This document shows, piece by piece, positions 1-13,329 of a stretch of DNA of 64,000 bases; within the stretch, counting starts at the first letter, position 1, and every line of letters starts with the position of its first letter. Source of the stretch: Trichobilharzia regenti (Eukaryota; Platyhelminthes; Trematoda; Strigeidida; Schistosomatidae); assembly GCA_944472135.2 (NCBI GenBank), contig OX235262.1:58066440-58130439 (forward strand). The letters are read 5' to 3'. A program made the position numbers and the translations under genes. The notes under the pieces are model-generated. The model had not been told where the DNA came from. It made no database searches and saw only the letters and a list, made by a program, of their open reading frames with translations.

Positions 1-479
1 AGATGTAGTCGGAGGGAGGAAGAATGAGTTTGGCGCCTGTCCCGTGATGATGTGAAGAAGCCTGTAGATAATCCTGTACCGTTTGGAATATAAATGTGGA
101 AGGCGTGTAAGTAATAATAATAGTATTTATCAGTGGGTCACCTAATTGTGTTTTCACGCTTCAGTGACCATTAATTAGGATAATTTCAGTTGAATTTTCA
201 GGACACACAAAAATAGTAGGTTGAAATGTTTTTAAGCACATACGATTGAAAATAATGCAATTTGGAAGTGTTCTTTGATCTTCTGACTACAGCAAAGCAA
301 AGGGAGTCATTCAAAGTGGCGTACTGTTTTCATTGCAAAAAGAATTTCTGAAGCCAATATTTTGAGCAACTCACAACAACTTTGGTTATGTCACCTTAAT
401 TGAGAAATGGTTTCCTCACTGTGACTAAAACTCACCACCACCCCAGCCAGTAAAACCACTAAATCAATAGAAAAATAAA
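1..479. other. Unassigned AT-rich DNA, possible non-LTR 3' tail at left edge
   Basis: No coding signal was recognised. Around 80-125 a TTTGGAATA-like motif is followed by a short TAATAATAATAG run. The same style of tail (TTTGGAATAAA then TTA repeats) ends non-LTR relics at about 18830 and 20090, so the first 125 bases may be the end of such an element entering from outside the window. The remainder holds nothing identified. Confidence 0.3.
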
Positions 480-3159
480 TTTGAATTGAACAGATGCCTT
501 GGTAAGGAAAAAGGGTGATCGGATAAGGTATCTCTAGCCTTATCATAATGCATTTGTCCATCCTCACTTCATTTCACACCATATTTCATGTATCTGTCTA
601 TCGATCTTGTCAATTAATACGAAGACAATACTTTGCTGAGAGAAAGAGAGTGGATTGGGTTACTCGGAAGGCTTTTAAAGAATAATGGGACTGCAAGAGT
701 TTCGACTGGATCAGTTTGTTGTGTAGATGCCTCCCTTCCCGTTTAAGTAAACTGCACTCAGCAAAACGAACAAGAATCGGATTTTGAACAGTAATTTCAA
801 ATCACTTCTAATATACTGTTGAGAGACCTGGTGGGCACATCACCGAGAGCATTGGCAACAGGTTATTGTGGAATTTCACCAACAGCTACATTTCCTTGTT
901 ACTGAAAATTAGATCTGCAGAAGGAGTAAGCAACAAAGAACGTACGACGGACAACATACCAACCAAGAACCCGTTGTCCAGCAAATATGCAGAAGAGAAT
1001 AGAGACGGATTGGGTACAAAATATGGAGAGTGTTGAGTGACATCATATATCAGGAAGAGTCTTAAATGGAATAAGAATCTTAAACAATGAGCAAAGCGTG
1101 TTTGTGAGGGTAACATGAGGAAGTCCTTTTGAGCATGAAATTAAAGTGAATGGGGAATCTTGGTGTCAGCTGAAAATCACACCAGAGGACAGAGTTTGGT
1201 AGATATGTACTGTGAATCCAAGGGGGTAATAAAATATAGAAGTTAATGACAGGTGGCTAGCTATTGTCTCCGTTATATATCATGTGAACTCGAAAGCAGT
1301 GCAGTATATATGTGTATTCTGTATGACACTGGAAAAAGGAACTTGATAAATTATTTAGAGGAAGAACGTCCAAGACAGATGATTAAATTTTACTGTCAAA
1401 ATGGGAATGGCAATGGTGTGAAGCAGAAAATGAGTGGTTCACGTTTATACATACACCAAATTTGAAGAAGTTAATGAACGTTTGTTGGATATTCTTTGAA
1501 GGAACCACGTGTGACACCATCAAATGTCAAATGACTACTTTAGTGTGTACTGGAGAATGCAGATGTGATGGATGTTATGAAAGTCTATAGGCAATCATGG
1601 GACCAGGTTAAGAGGTTGAGTGAAGTAAGGCTGCTCAGAACCCAAAACATTAATACCATGTGACTTTCAAAGTGTGTCTGAAAGTTAAAACTTGTGTAAT
1701 CCTGATTTTCTTTTGTGATTCTGTATTTAAATTGGTTGTAAATACACCTGTCTATATAACGGAGGCTTTCCAAAATTATGAAGACTGTTTATGATTGTTG
1801 TCATATCAATTGAGATTAATTATGGTTGATACACCAGGAGAGTCTTCATTATCTGTTGTAGTGAAGTGGTTCACTTAATCTTACATCACGTCCATCAGGC
1901 TGAGTGCATCATTATATCAATCCCTCTTGTTGAACGGATAACGCGAAAGTGACTAAATTTCAGTACTTCACTTATGAGACTATAGGTGGATCCACACCAT
2001 GATGCATAGTGTCGTGAAAAGGACTTTAATAGATTCACCGATAATGTACCAAGCATTCACACTGAAGAAAAGATGAAACCTTCTCAGTATTTCATTCAGC
2101 AAGGGGATCTATACTCTGATGATATTCAGTGGATTACGCAATGAATTTCACGTGTTAATTATTATTGTTATTGATTATTCATTCATTGAATTTTGAATGT
2201 TAGCAACTGGTTTATTAACGTATTTGTGTTCCATTAGCTCCACAAATGTCCACAAACCTTCGTTTCCTCTTCCCATGATTACACGATTCCGCTCATTGAT
2301 GACTTCACTGAAGAATTGACGTGAACCGCATTGAAACAAAATCAAGATAGTAATTTATTTGTGTGTAGTGGACTTTACAACTATATCAATCTTCCATAAT
2401 AATCTGATAACTTCTACAGTCATCTGAGTGTTGTTCATTGCGGTTAATTTTGTAGACGATTACTCCCTGCCTGTTATATGAGGCAGCGTGAGTCTACATA
2501 GGTGAAAAGATAACTATCTAACGTAGAGTTTGATAATTTTGCCTGAATTAGACTCATTGAGTCAACTGAAAATTGAGCTGATGCAACACCTTGATGTGTT
2601 AGACCTTTCAAATCATGTATGATTTTTTGACTTAGGCATGTATTCATAATCACTTGCGTGACAATCGAGCCATTAAACTTATTCGTAACAGCCATAAATC
2701 CGCATGTCAGTAGGATTTTGAATTCAGGTAATGAACAAAATTTACAGCTGTTAAAACCGGAAGTTGATATTCCGGAAGTATCAGAAGATTCATTTGCTCA
2801 GACCCATACATTTTATGAACATATGCATATTACCTCACTGACTTAGCCACGTATAATACGCTAAAATAAGTGCCATACCTTTCAGCTAAAATGGATACTA
2901 AATTTTGAGAGGTCACAGTGTCGGACCTGATGTCATTCACATATGTCGATCGATTAAGTATAAGCTGAGTTTAAGTATTCTGCATACTGTATACATTCTT
3001 TGCATTGCGTCTTGCGTTTCTATTTATTTTTTATCTTCAAAGTATTTACCAGCCTATCATTTTCTATTAGTGATGTCAATTTCTTTCTATTCTGTCATTT
3101 GCTCTCCTTTCTTTATTTTAAACTCTATACTACTTACCGTTGTTATAATTGTTTCCTTA

Positions 3160-3826
3160 AGTTCCTAGAGGAATACACGGCTTCAGCCGTATGTCTCCAT
3201 TGCGTTCATTTCTTCGTCGACGTTTTCAGCTGGGTCCACGTCCGCCCAAATGCCTTCATTTCCTCTTCAATAAACCTCCCATATATCACCCTAGCACTGA
3301 CGACCGACTCGCCGCCTCCCATTTGGTAGGGTTACATTCGAGCGATGACCTTATGTGTGACGTCACTTGATGGTTTTCTCAGAGTATTGTCAACCAAACT
3401 CCCGTTCTTTCTGCATATTTGTTGCACAGTTCGTTCCTGGTAGGTTCGTCGCCAGAGTCCTCTGTTGTTGGTCTTCTCTGGCCAGCCATCTGATCTTGAC
3501 CAGGGTATTGATCGAAGACAGCTGTTGATGAAAGTCTGTAGTTTGTTCGGAGTGTCCTTCGTGACGTGGAGCCAAGTCTCTGATCCATAAAGTAGCACTG
3601 ACCTCACATTGCAGTTGAAGATCCAAATCTTAATTTTCATGCTGAGTTCTGTTGACTTGCATACAGACTTAAAAGAAAAAAAGGGTTGACTTGCCTCCTC
3701 TGATCCTCGCTTTGATATCCTCACCAGTTCCATTCACCTGTAGTTGAAACGATGCTTCACAGGAAGGCAGGTAGTTAGGGTAGGTAGGTAGGTAAAGGAG
3801 ATTGCTCCCCTCTCCTATTAGTATTA
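3160..3826 (-). mobile_element. RTE-clade non-LTR retrotransposon, 3' fragment (antisense)
   Basis: A minus-strand frame at 3733-3332 carries the C-terminal region of an RTE (SR2-like) reverse-transcriptase protein, including the segment LLYGSETWLHVTKDTPNKLQ and the terminal KPSSDVTHK region. The element's 3' end lies near 3160, where the complement reads a GTATTCCTCTAGGAAC motif seen at the ends of the other RTE copies here. It is 5'-truncated or internally deleted: the inner boundary near 3826 meets flank sequence at exactly the position where the longer RTE copy at 27066 begins. Non-functional relic. Confidence 0.75.
3771..3797. repeat. Short GGTA-rich microsatellite
   Basis: An imperfect run of GGTA units (GTAGTTAGGGTAGGTAGGTAGGTA) lies inside the RTE 3' fragment near its inner boundary. 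No function is implied. Confidence 0.6.
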
Positions 3827-4333
3827 GTAATTTATCCATATCTGTGTCACACGCCTTCACCCTGTCACTCATTATATCTTTACCTATAACTGTTAACAGT
3901 TCCAGAAATTTCCTTTCTAGGTTGTGTATCCTGCAGTCCATGACACAAAAGATGACTTTGTCGGAAAAGAAAGAATTTCGCTCACTGAAATCGTCCTCTT
4001 GCTTTCTATGTCAACGAAGTGAGCAAGTATCATGAATCAAATTATCTTGTGATTCATCGACTCCACTGTTTGTTGACTTCACTGGAGAATTGACGTGAAG
4101 CACATAACAACAAAATCCAGATAAAATGGACTTAAGAAATTACGCATCTTCACTCAAACAGATGGATTTCCTACTATCCTCTCCAAGTTAATTAGCACTA
4201 AGTTTTGATTGATTATTCTGGAGTGAAATGCTCGGTCTTCATTCACATGTCGGCTGCACTCAGTGAAAGTCTATTGAAAGGTATCTAACAGGTGAATTTG
4301 GTCATAGTTCAATCAAAGAATCCTTGGGTAGAA

Positions 4334-5550
4334 CATGGTGGAAAATTTAACATATAATTGGATTTTTTCAGTCTGAATGATGTCGATTCACACGATGTAT
4401 TGTCTATGATGAGGCTCATGACGGCATGATCAGTCTGAAAATTGACTACAGAAGTTTCTCATTTCTTAGCAAATATGTGTACGCATGTAAATGCCTATTT
4501 TATATGCTCTGGCTAGCACAAAGTTCAGTGTGCACGAGATGTTACCGAGGAACACATTTTAACATTCCACATGATTCAAAATGAAATCAGCAACAAGAGG
4601 ACCCACTACTCCAGTCATACACGGTCTCGATCAGTATCACTAGATTTTCAATTGAGGCCATTTCAAACTATTTTTGAGGTATTTATTTAAAATGATAAGT
4701 ATGCTTTAGTGAAGATATCTCATGTATGTGGACTAGTTCCGAAAACCATTACGTTACATATTTTCGCTAGCATACATTGAAAATATTGTGCCATTGCCAG
4801 ACGGGTCGTTTCTCTTGCCTCTGGACTTGCGATCGCCTTCAGAAGTATTCAGTGACAGTTGATATTGCTGTAGGCATCATCAGTTTTTCCGGTTAGTTAA
4901 GGACTGTAATAATTGATGTTCTAATCATGTGTAACATGAAGTTTATTTCATGATAAAGATTATGAAATGTAATCTACAATCTGTTTCCCAAATAATCGCC
5001 TCAGGAAATCAATTAGTGATGTACCTCTTCATGAGGTTTATTCACGTGATGATGAGAAATGTGTGTAGGTGCATCTGCCCTATTAAGAGAAATGAAGTGC
5101 ATTGCCTAAGAAACCATTTTGGAATGATTCTAACGACTTGTTTCTTCCTCAAATTCATCATTTTGAGTATTATTACTTTTGCAGTGAAAGTTCTGAGATG
5201 AGCGCTGTGGACTGCGAAAAAGTATTTGTTCGTCTAAACGCTACTCTACTTTATGAGACTTGAGCTGATTTGATTTGAACATTCACTTACTATAGAAGAA
5301 ACTATGGCGATTTTACCTACGCCTATGTTTTCATTTATCAGTGGAAAATCTCGCGATAGAAAGTCAATGTCTGGTGTTTTCATTTGCGTGTATATAGCTC
5401 AGAAAATTTGAATTTCAACGAAATCACAGAGATTTCCATTTGTTCGCTACGATTGAGGTACTATTTTGAACATTTAACCCCCACCGTCGAAATGATAGGC
5501 GTTTAGATTCATCTGGAGCAAATGATTTTGACCACTCTTTGTTGAATTTT
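4334..5550. other. Unassigned DNA between inverted relative and copy A
   Basis: This is unique within the window as far as I can see. An 83-codon frame at 4950-5201 has no recognisable domain and no supporting context, so no gene is called. Confidence 0.4.
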
Positions 5551-5554
5551 GCTG

Positions 5555-6115
5555 GTCGAAATTGAGGAAAGCGTCCACCTGAATGTGGTGGTCTATTCGA
5601 TCCAGTCCAGTTTGGAGGAGCGAAAGGAGGGTACCGATCGAAAAGTGGATGTGATTTAATCCGAAATGTTCCTCCAGGGCTTAGAAGAGGTGTGAACGGA
5701 GAATATTGCCCAACTGGAAATGACTCTCCAGTTCTCTGAGGAGTTTGGAATGTCAGGTTTTATAAAGAGAGGCGGGTGTCTGGATCGAGAGTGCCGTCCG
5801 AACGAAGATGGAAGTCCTTATGAAAATCTTCCGTGTGATAACACTGCCCTGGTGAGGGCCCAAAATGAGGGCGTTGTTGTCGAAAAGTCAACGATGTTTT
5901 AGGAACATTTGGAAGTCCGTAGGCGTTCAACGGAACACCCACAGTACAGAAAATAAATATTCGAACGGGTTAATATATTTCAAATAGGAAACTGAGTAAT
6001 TGATTTATATGAAGAATCCTGTTGAGTTGAAAAATTATTGATCACATTCAAATTATATTTCTCCGAGAAATCCTGAGCACACTGAGCCACAAACGTAAGC
6101 ACACAATCGTGTTAC
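5555..6115 (-). pseudogene. Degenerate paralogue of the proline-rich secreted gene (copy A)
   Basis: On the minus strand, 5942-5760 encodes VPLNAYGLPNVPKTS, clearly related to the start of the repeat exon of the gene at 20649 (IPLNKNGLPQVP). The upstream intron-like sequence also matches: the complement of about 6040-6115 aligns with 20480-20540, sharing a TCTCGAGAAAT-like stretch. The position of the splice acceptor AG in the functional relative reads GG here, so the acceptor appears lost. Downstream, proline-rich coding continues only through frame changes, and the 12-residue repeat is not recognisable. No signal-peptide exon was found. Relic rather than working gene. Confidence 0.55.
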
Positions 6116-9100
6116 GGCCGTCCGAACAACAAATAAACTGTTAATCACCATGGAAGCTGATATAATAATAAAGGAATATGAAGAAAGACTATGTGGGACA
6201 GATTTGGAAGAATGTCATCTCTCAGAATGCTTTCATGATTATTATCCTCAAGTGAAAGTTTCTCTCTCTCTCTCTGAAATAGCTTTGCTCATCTTCATGT
6301 ATATGCGGGTAAATGCTCAGCCGTCCAATATATATATATATATATATATAAATTCTCCTAACAAACAGCCACCAGGAATTCAGAAATGCCCAAATTACTT
6401 ACTTCCACTCATGGATTTTCCAGGTGAAACATACTCACCAATCATCAGTCCATTCATACTATGATGTGAGAACAGATTTTAGAAGTGTGAACTAATTTAC
6501 GGGAGCAATTTATTCAAAGATTCAACAAGAATTAGGTATGGGAATGTCCTGGAATTAGATGAGGAGAGACTGATGTCAACACCAACTCCACAAACAAACA
6601 AACAAATTCGAACATGCATCTGGCATGATGTGATGTGTATAACTCAGATTCAACACTCTACAGCCTTCTTCAATTGATCAACGACAATATTGCCTCATTG
6701 AGTACCCAACTTATGCTCTGTACAGGTTACTTGAACTAGTCTCATGAAACGAAACGACAATAAAATCAAACTGACTCTCATTCTATCAAGATGGAGTTGA
6801 TTTGAATGATGACAGGGAGAAGCGATATTACCTCCATCATTCGTATGAGGTGTGAATCAGATTCTGTGAAGGAAGGAAGAAAGAGCAGAATTGTTATTGA
6901 ACTGAAAGTGTGAATAGCTGAAGTCCACTCAGTCGGTGTGTATGCGTAACATTTCTCTCTAGCTACATAGGTTTCCAGAGGAGACAATGTCTGTAGAAGG
7001 ATGCATTAGTATGGTAGAGATTGACTCGTATTATTTTAAAGTAGTCTGTGCACCGATGATGACGAGAAGACTTCATCACACGACATTGTCACAAATGAAG
7101 ATCACTGAACTGACAGAACTGACTTCACAACGACGAATACACATCGTCATATATACTATGAGATTAGATTCATCAACACAAATTATTAAGTAAGGAATTG
7201 AAAAACACGAGTTCTCTATGTTTTCAATTCACTGTGTAATTGAGTATCAAGTGAATTGTTGAGGCCAACAATGCATGTGATTGGAATATATTTCGTCTCA
7301 ACTGTTGACTATTTCATTCACTTCAGAATTAGATCTCACATGATTTTCATGGTTTGATAGTTTGTGAGTATTTGTGATGAGATTAGTGCTCTTTCTCGAA
7401 TTAACGAAAGCACATTTAGGTTGTGATTACATCAAGTCATTGATTGAGTGTGTGTATGTTTTGTTAGCCACAGTTGATGCGAAGTTGTCAATAGTGATTT
7501 TCGACGTCATGAAGAATAAGTTACCCTCATTCAAGCGGAAGACTGCACTCAGATTATCGTGAAATCAAACTGATTACCTACAACTCATTAGCTGAACTCA
7601 AAATCCTAATGACATATGGATTTATGACATTTATGAATTAGTGTAATAGCTGGATCTAAATCGAGGTTCTGTTTCGAACCACTTTCCTAGCAAATTATCA
7701 TTTTTTGAATTAGAAAACAGATAATTAATGGAGCATCTGTACTTCTGTTAAGCATCCCCATCCATAAGAACCACACTGTCTCTATCCTTTCTAGAGAGAT
7801 TTCGCTTAAACTTGCCACTGAATATGTTTAAACGACTTAGCAAATTAGCATAATCGAATATTACCCAGTCATCTGCAGATGGATCAAAAATATGCTGGTC
7901 TCAGAGATGCATATTTCGTGGCTGGACGCAGAATACAGGATAGGCGGAAAGTCCTCCTGTAGACTCATCACTATGATAGATAAACAAGCTTTCCAGTGGG
8001 TGAGACTTCAAACTACTACCAGTTGCTTCAAACAAGACAGTCTTACTCATCTAGCCACTAAGTCACACTAGTCATCCCTTGCATAAGTGGTGGGACGAAA
8101 CACGAGTCCCACAATTTATTGGTAACCACCATCATATTAGGGAAGATCACGTATCCTACCACCTTCATCAAATGGAAATGATGACACGAAGCAAAAGAAG
8201 ACAATTGTGAGTTTCTTCCAAGAGAAATTCGCGACGATAATCCATTGATTATTAAGACCATACGTTGAGTGACGCATGAAATCCCAAAACACAGGATGTG
8301 TCGAAAATACGGTCCTAGATTAGGAATGAAGCATGAATTATAATATACAAATCCCAGTCGCGAGGCATCTGGGCCTGAATGCTGTTCAAGCACAATCAAT
8401 GTTCGTCGTTAATAAAACACAACAATACTGTGTTAGAAACGACACAGGCATAGAGTAAAACAGCCAGCGAACGTCACACACAGAATAAAAGGATACAAAT
8501 AAACTTATTTCATCAATTACTGTTACATAGATGAAGCAAATGCAGCAGATTATGTTTAACGATAAGAAATTGGTTGCTATACATGAAATGGCTGTATAGA
8601 AAACAAAGTCGAGTCCAGGTTTTGAAAGCGTAGTTCATACTACTCACTAATGATAAGTAGCAAGTAGTGGGTAGGAAAACAACGATCTCGACGAGCTTCT
8701 CGATTAGTACTCTGCATTTGCTCAGTTACATAAAACGCTTATTTCTGTGCCGTTTACGTCCAGGAAGTTGTGGAATCTATTGTATTTGTTTCACTTTGGA
8801 ACACTAAACCTGTGGATTTAATCCCGTTGACTAATGATACCTGTAGCTAACTATTTGGTATATTCTGACTGTTTTACGCTAACTAATATCTATAGTTGTA
8901 TATATTGTTGGATTTACATACCCAAGTTGACCCAAGTCAGTGAGTCTGCGATTTTGATATCATTTTTGCTAACTGTATTTGACAGTGATACTAGTGTCAC
9001 GGTTTTTTATTGTATTTGTCGTTGCCCTTCTTCTTATTGTGAATTTTTATTTTCCTTTGGCTGGTGTTCTTCTGATTGCTTTATTCCTAGTTTCCTGATT

Positions 9101-9116
9101 CTAATGGGAGTAAACC
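6116..9116. other. Unassigned DNA with microsatellites (copy A)
   Basis: This contains a (TC)n run at about 6259-6276 and a (TA)n run at about 6330-6350, both differing in length from copy B (about 36510 and 36573). Several short open frames (such as 6150-6464 and the back-to-back pair meeting at 6987) are shared with copy B only because the duplication is recent. None has a recognisable domain. A minus-strand stretch at 7898-7753 looks coding and is listed separately. Confidence 0.4.
7750..7898 (-). other. Short coding-like relic of unknown origin
   Basis: The minus strand reads an uninterrupted, compositionally protein-like stretch including FDPSADDWVIFDYANLLSR, ending RKDRDSVVLMDGDA and then a stop. 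It recurs at 38130-37980 and 43528-43378. A stop lies immediately upstream in frame. I do not recognise the family; it may be an exon or a transposon fragment. Confidence 0.3.
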
Positions 9117-9480
9117 ATAAGGTCGCTCCTCTCTAAACTGCATATACATGTGACAATCCCCTGCTCAGGCGTGAGTCTACCAATCCCACCTTGTAAACAA
9201 AGCTGCTGCAGAAACTTCAGTACAATGAGTCTCTTGTGACAAAAGAAAAAGTCTGTGTGGGGAACTGAAACGTCCCCACCATGCATGAGACTGACGAATC
9301 AGCTCAGATTGCACACGAGATGAAAGATGTGCATTCAAGTACTGGGAATATGTGAAAGCAGATGTTATGGAAGTGGATTCACCACATTTTGATTGGAGAG
9401 TCGATGATCTACTCAGGTCACCAAGAAGACAACGAGGAGCACACCGAGTGTGTGCTTATCATGATGTAACCAACGACATA
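9117..9480 (+). mobile_element. RTE-clade element, 5' end fragment (copy A)
   Basis: The segment starts with GGTCGCTCCTCTCTAAACTG, which matches the 5' end of the full-length RTE at 61353 read on the minus strand. It runs through the 5' UTR into the beginning of the apurinic endonuclease domain. The frame near 9385-9478 carries MIYSGHQEDNEEHTE and IMMSPTT, matching the SVIYSGHQEDN and IMMSPTATK region of the copy at 60700. Coding is broken by stops and frameshifts, and the fragment ends in a short (TA)n tract. Confidence 0.7.
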
Positions 9481-12400
9481 TATATATATATGTATTTGGG
9501 AGACTATCAGCTGGTGTTTCTATGTCCCGGTCTCTGGTTATTTGGGTGACTCTTCCTGCAATTACGAGTCCCTTTAATTTGACTCCAACGTGATATCATT
9601 TCACCTTTATGATTAATATAATCAGTATGGCGCAACACCTTAATTATGAATAGCATATATTGCACACAATGCGAAATTCTTTGACATGTAGTTTTACTTG
9701 TATGCCGAACTCATCAATTCTACAAGCTTCTGCATGTAAAACACAACTGAGATTTGTTCAACGATAGACGGATCTATTTCTTTAGTTGAGCAGATCCACC
9801 ATCAATTTCACAGTTAGACGAGGAGGATTTCCCAACTCACTCACTCACTCCCCATCAAACAAGATATATCAGGTGCTAATTCAGCAGAAGAATATATACG
9901 TCTACTCCACGCACCCTTACCACAAACTGCGCCTCAATCACAGCGTGAAGCTGCAATGTTACCATCAACTGTATCGACCAAGAGACCGATCCGTCGTATA
10001 CTCTGACTCTCTTTATTGCCACTCCCTACATCTCCAACTGACCCATACTTGAACAATAATCTCATCATACAACCAGATTTTCCAGAGAATCATACATTCA
10101 TATACAAACTTATTCATACATGTGCATGTTTGAGTAAATACACGTATTTGACACTTTCAAAAATCTATTCTCGATCAGAAGTATCACTTCTACATGTTAT
10201 TCGAAAACTACACTAACCTTCACGTTGCTAGGCTATTCAAATACATTAGAATAAATGTATCAAAATACTAACTGCTTCACAATCATATGTCTTTCGAATC
10301 AACCAGTAAGATGTCGTTCATAGTCAGTTCGATTGAAGTTGTCTGAATCTCAGCTTCCTCATTTTACTCACAGCTGAGCAGAATTAGTTGACAGTATCTT
10401 CCCTACTAGATACCTGATGATTGTAAGTTTCTGGTGGAAATAAACCTGCAGTTGGATAGGAATTTCCTATATGGTTGCGTCCACTTGTTTTTCTCCAGGT
10501 ATCCTTTGTCAGCAGCGCAGCATAACTTCAATCAGAGTGATGTTTAAGTGACAACATCGCATTTGGCTTTTAATCTTAATAGTAAGAGAGTCATTACTAC
10601 AGTACTCTGCAAACAATCCAAACATGTTCCATGCACAATGTGTTTTTCATTCTTCATTAAGGAAGGTGGAATGAGTTGTGATTTCTTCGTTGCTAAGTAT
10701 AATCGTCAATAATCGACAATAAATTCTCCAGGATTATAAGCTGTGGTGCATGGAAATATAGAACGAAATAACAAGGACGTTGTTCACAAGATGTATTCAT
10801 TCAACATCGCGTAGTTCGTCATATTCAATTAAGTGTCGAATTTAGACGAACACTTCCGTGAAGGCACCATAAATAATCGAAGACATCTAGAATACACTAT
10901 TGACTTTTATATGTTACCCATGGCTATGGTCCTAGAATAAACGGGAATGTTGGGTATATATTTTGTGGAAAACGATTTCGTGAATAGATATTTGTTAGAT
11001 ACGGTAGTGTTCATCCGTCGAATGAAGCGTTTGACAATTCTAAGGAATTTAATCCACTGAGTGTTACATTGAATTCATCAGGTTTGGCTGACTCTAGACT
11101 TACTTGAAGTAAATTAAACAAACTATATAATGGTTGTTGAGAATGAGTAGAATTTAAAGGTGATCATAACTAGCATGTGTTTCATTTTGTTGATTTTAAT
11201 TTAGGTGAGGAATGAACAGCAGTTAGAGGGCCATTCGATTCGAAGTAGTACTCGATATAAGTTGACGAACTTCAGAATTTATGGTTCACTTGACTGCGTT
11301 TCACCGTCTGAATGGTCAGTTTGACACGTCGTCACCTGAATGTCTCGGTTTTGATGTTCAATGCTTCGGTGGATGTCCACTGCTCTCTAGCACACCCTGT
11401 TTTCCAGACGATTTCTAACTACTATCAGTTCGTATTCCCAAGCCACACTCATCAAAGCCTCACGAAGAATGCAGACAGACTCAATTTAAATCATACCGTA
11501 ACAACTGGAGAAGTTGTATTGACTTATAAATTCTACAAATTAGGCCTTAGATGAAACTGACTGTTTTATTCTAATATTTTCATGACCATATGAGAAGTTC
11601 TTTTGAGCAATCACTCATCGATTGTACTACAGTGACAATGAACTATATGAATGAAACTCACCATTGATAAACTTCGATAAGAAAACATAAATATGGTAAA
11701 ATGAATAAGAACGTGTTTGGTTTTTTCGAATATGAAATGAGGTCAAACTGGTACCTGACACAGTTATCAGCTGATGCATGATTCAGCATGATTTTTGAAC
11801 GCTACACACTCACAAACACCCACGACTTTTACTGATATAAGCTGAAGCGTGTGTTTGTTGTTGAATAATAGGATTCATTAATAAGCAGAAGGAACATAAA
11901 TATTTTATGTTCAGACATCAGTATAAATAAATGAATGTTTTCAAAATGTGATTTAATTGGCATGATATTTATTCACTTCCGACGATATAAATGTATCACA
12001 TTTCTAATATTGACGCATAGACAAGTAATTCGGAACAGAGTGGTGTTGACTGATTATCAGTGGTCTGTGGTATGTATAGGATTTCCAAGGACAGGTGGTT
12101 AAGCAATTTACGATTATGATAGATTACTTTATATCAAAACTTGTATTTCTTTGAGATAAACTGACAGTCGGGTACATTTCATTCCCCGTTAGGAGGATGT
12201 GTATCGTCACCACAGAAAACGTATATTTTTAAACACCTATTTAGTTTCCCATTTCAGCTGATTTCAATATTTTGAGTGTCCTTGTGCAGTGGTTGCAGTA
12301 TCGAAAATAATTATTTGGAGGGATTGTGTGCCAATGAGTTGATGGAATCTACCACTGGTCTTAATGGAACTGTTGGTTGATGTATCTGTGGATGACCGTG

Positions 12401-13329
12401 GAATTTTGAAGATACATACACTGGATGAATAATAATTAACACGTGAAATTCACTACGTAATCCACTGAATATCATCAGAGTACAGATCCCATCGCTGAAT
12501 GAAATTCTGAGAAGGTTTTTCACATTTTTCAGTGTAGATGCTTGGTACATTATCAGTGAATCTACTAAAGTCCTTCTCACGACACTATGCATGATGGTGT
12601 GGATGCAGTCATAGTCTCATAAGTGAAGTACTGAGATTTAGTCACTTTCTGCGTTATCCTCTCAACAAGAGGGTTTGATGTAGTCTTGCACAGCCTGATG
12701 GACTTGATATAGATTAAGTGAACCACTGAGGTGAACCAGTAAGGTTCCCCATTCACTTTCAATTCATTCTCAAAAGATCTTCTTATGTTACCCTCACACA
12801 CACGCTCAACTGATCCTTTCAGATTAGTGTTCCATTTAACAGTTGCCCTTACCCCTTCTGGCCATATAATCTTTGGTGACGAGCAAATGTAGCTGTTGTT
12901 GAAATTCCATAATAGCCTATTGCCAGTGCTCTCGGTGATGTGCCCACCAGGTCTCTCAACAGTATATTAGAAGTGATTTGAAATTACTGTTCAAAATCCG
13001 ATCTTGTTCGTTTTGCTGAGTGCAGTTTACTTCCACACTTATCTACTGGACTTCAACGGGAACTAAATTCACAGAAAGGCGTCATCTACATAACAAACTG
13101 ATCCAGTCGAAATTCCAACAGTCCCATTTTTCTTTAAAAGCCTTCCGAGTAACCCAATCCACTCTCTTTCTCTCAACAAAGTATTGTCATCGTATTAATT
13201 GACAAGATCGATAGACAGATACACGAAATATGATGTGAAATGAAGTGAGGGTGGACAAATGCATTATGATAAGGCTAGAGATACTTTATCATATCACCCT
13301 TTGTCTTTACCAACACATTTGTTCAATTC
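9481..13329. other. Unassigned DNA (copy A)
   Basis: About 3.8 kb without a recognisable gene. Small open frames at 9786-10052, 11312-11554 and 12592-12311 recur in copy B but show no domain, and their neighbours are non-coding in composition. About 12430-13340 also occurs inverted at 480-2170. Confidence 0.4.

Larger units (their letters stand above)
480..4333 (-). repeat. Partial inverted relative of the 30-kb unit
   Basis: Read on the minus strand, about 480-2170 matches the plus strand of about 12430-13340 (for example the stretch around 1999-2165 against 12430-12600), with insertions. About 2290-4333 matches the minus strand of about 26570-35270, lacking most of the nested elements. Homology at the right end stops abruptly at 4333, after a GAATCCTTGGGTAGA motif shared with the complement near 26570. 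Divergence is visibly greater than between the two direct copies, so this is an older duplication. Breakpoints are approximate. Confidence 0.7.

Noticed and set aside
6150..6464. 104-codon plus-strand frame with an acidic start
   Set aside because: It runs through (TC)n and (TA)n microsatellites whose lengths differ between copies and change the frame. No domain is visible.
8058..8399. 113-codon minus-strand frame conserved in copy B (43695-44036)
   Set aside because: Conservation is explained by the recent duplication. Composition is Cys/Phe-rich without any recognisable motif.
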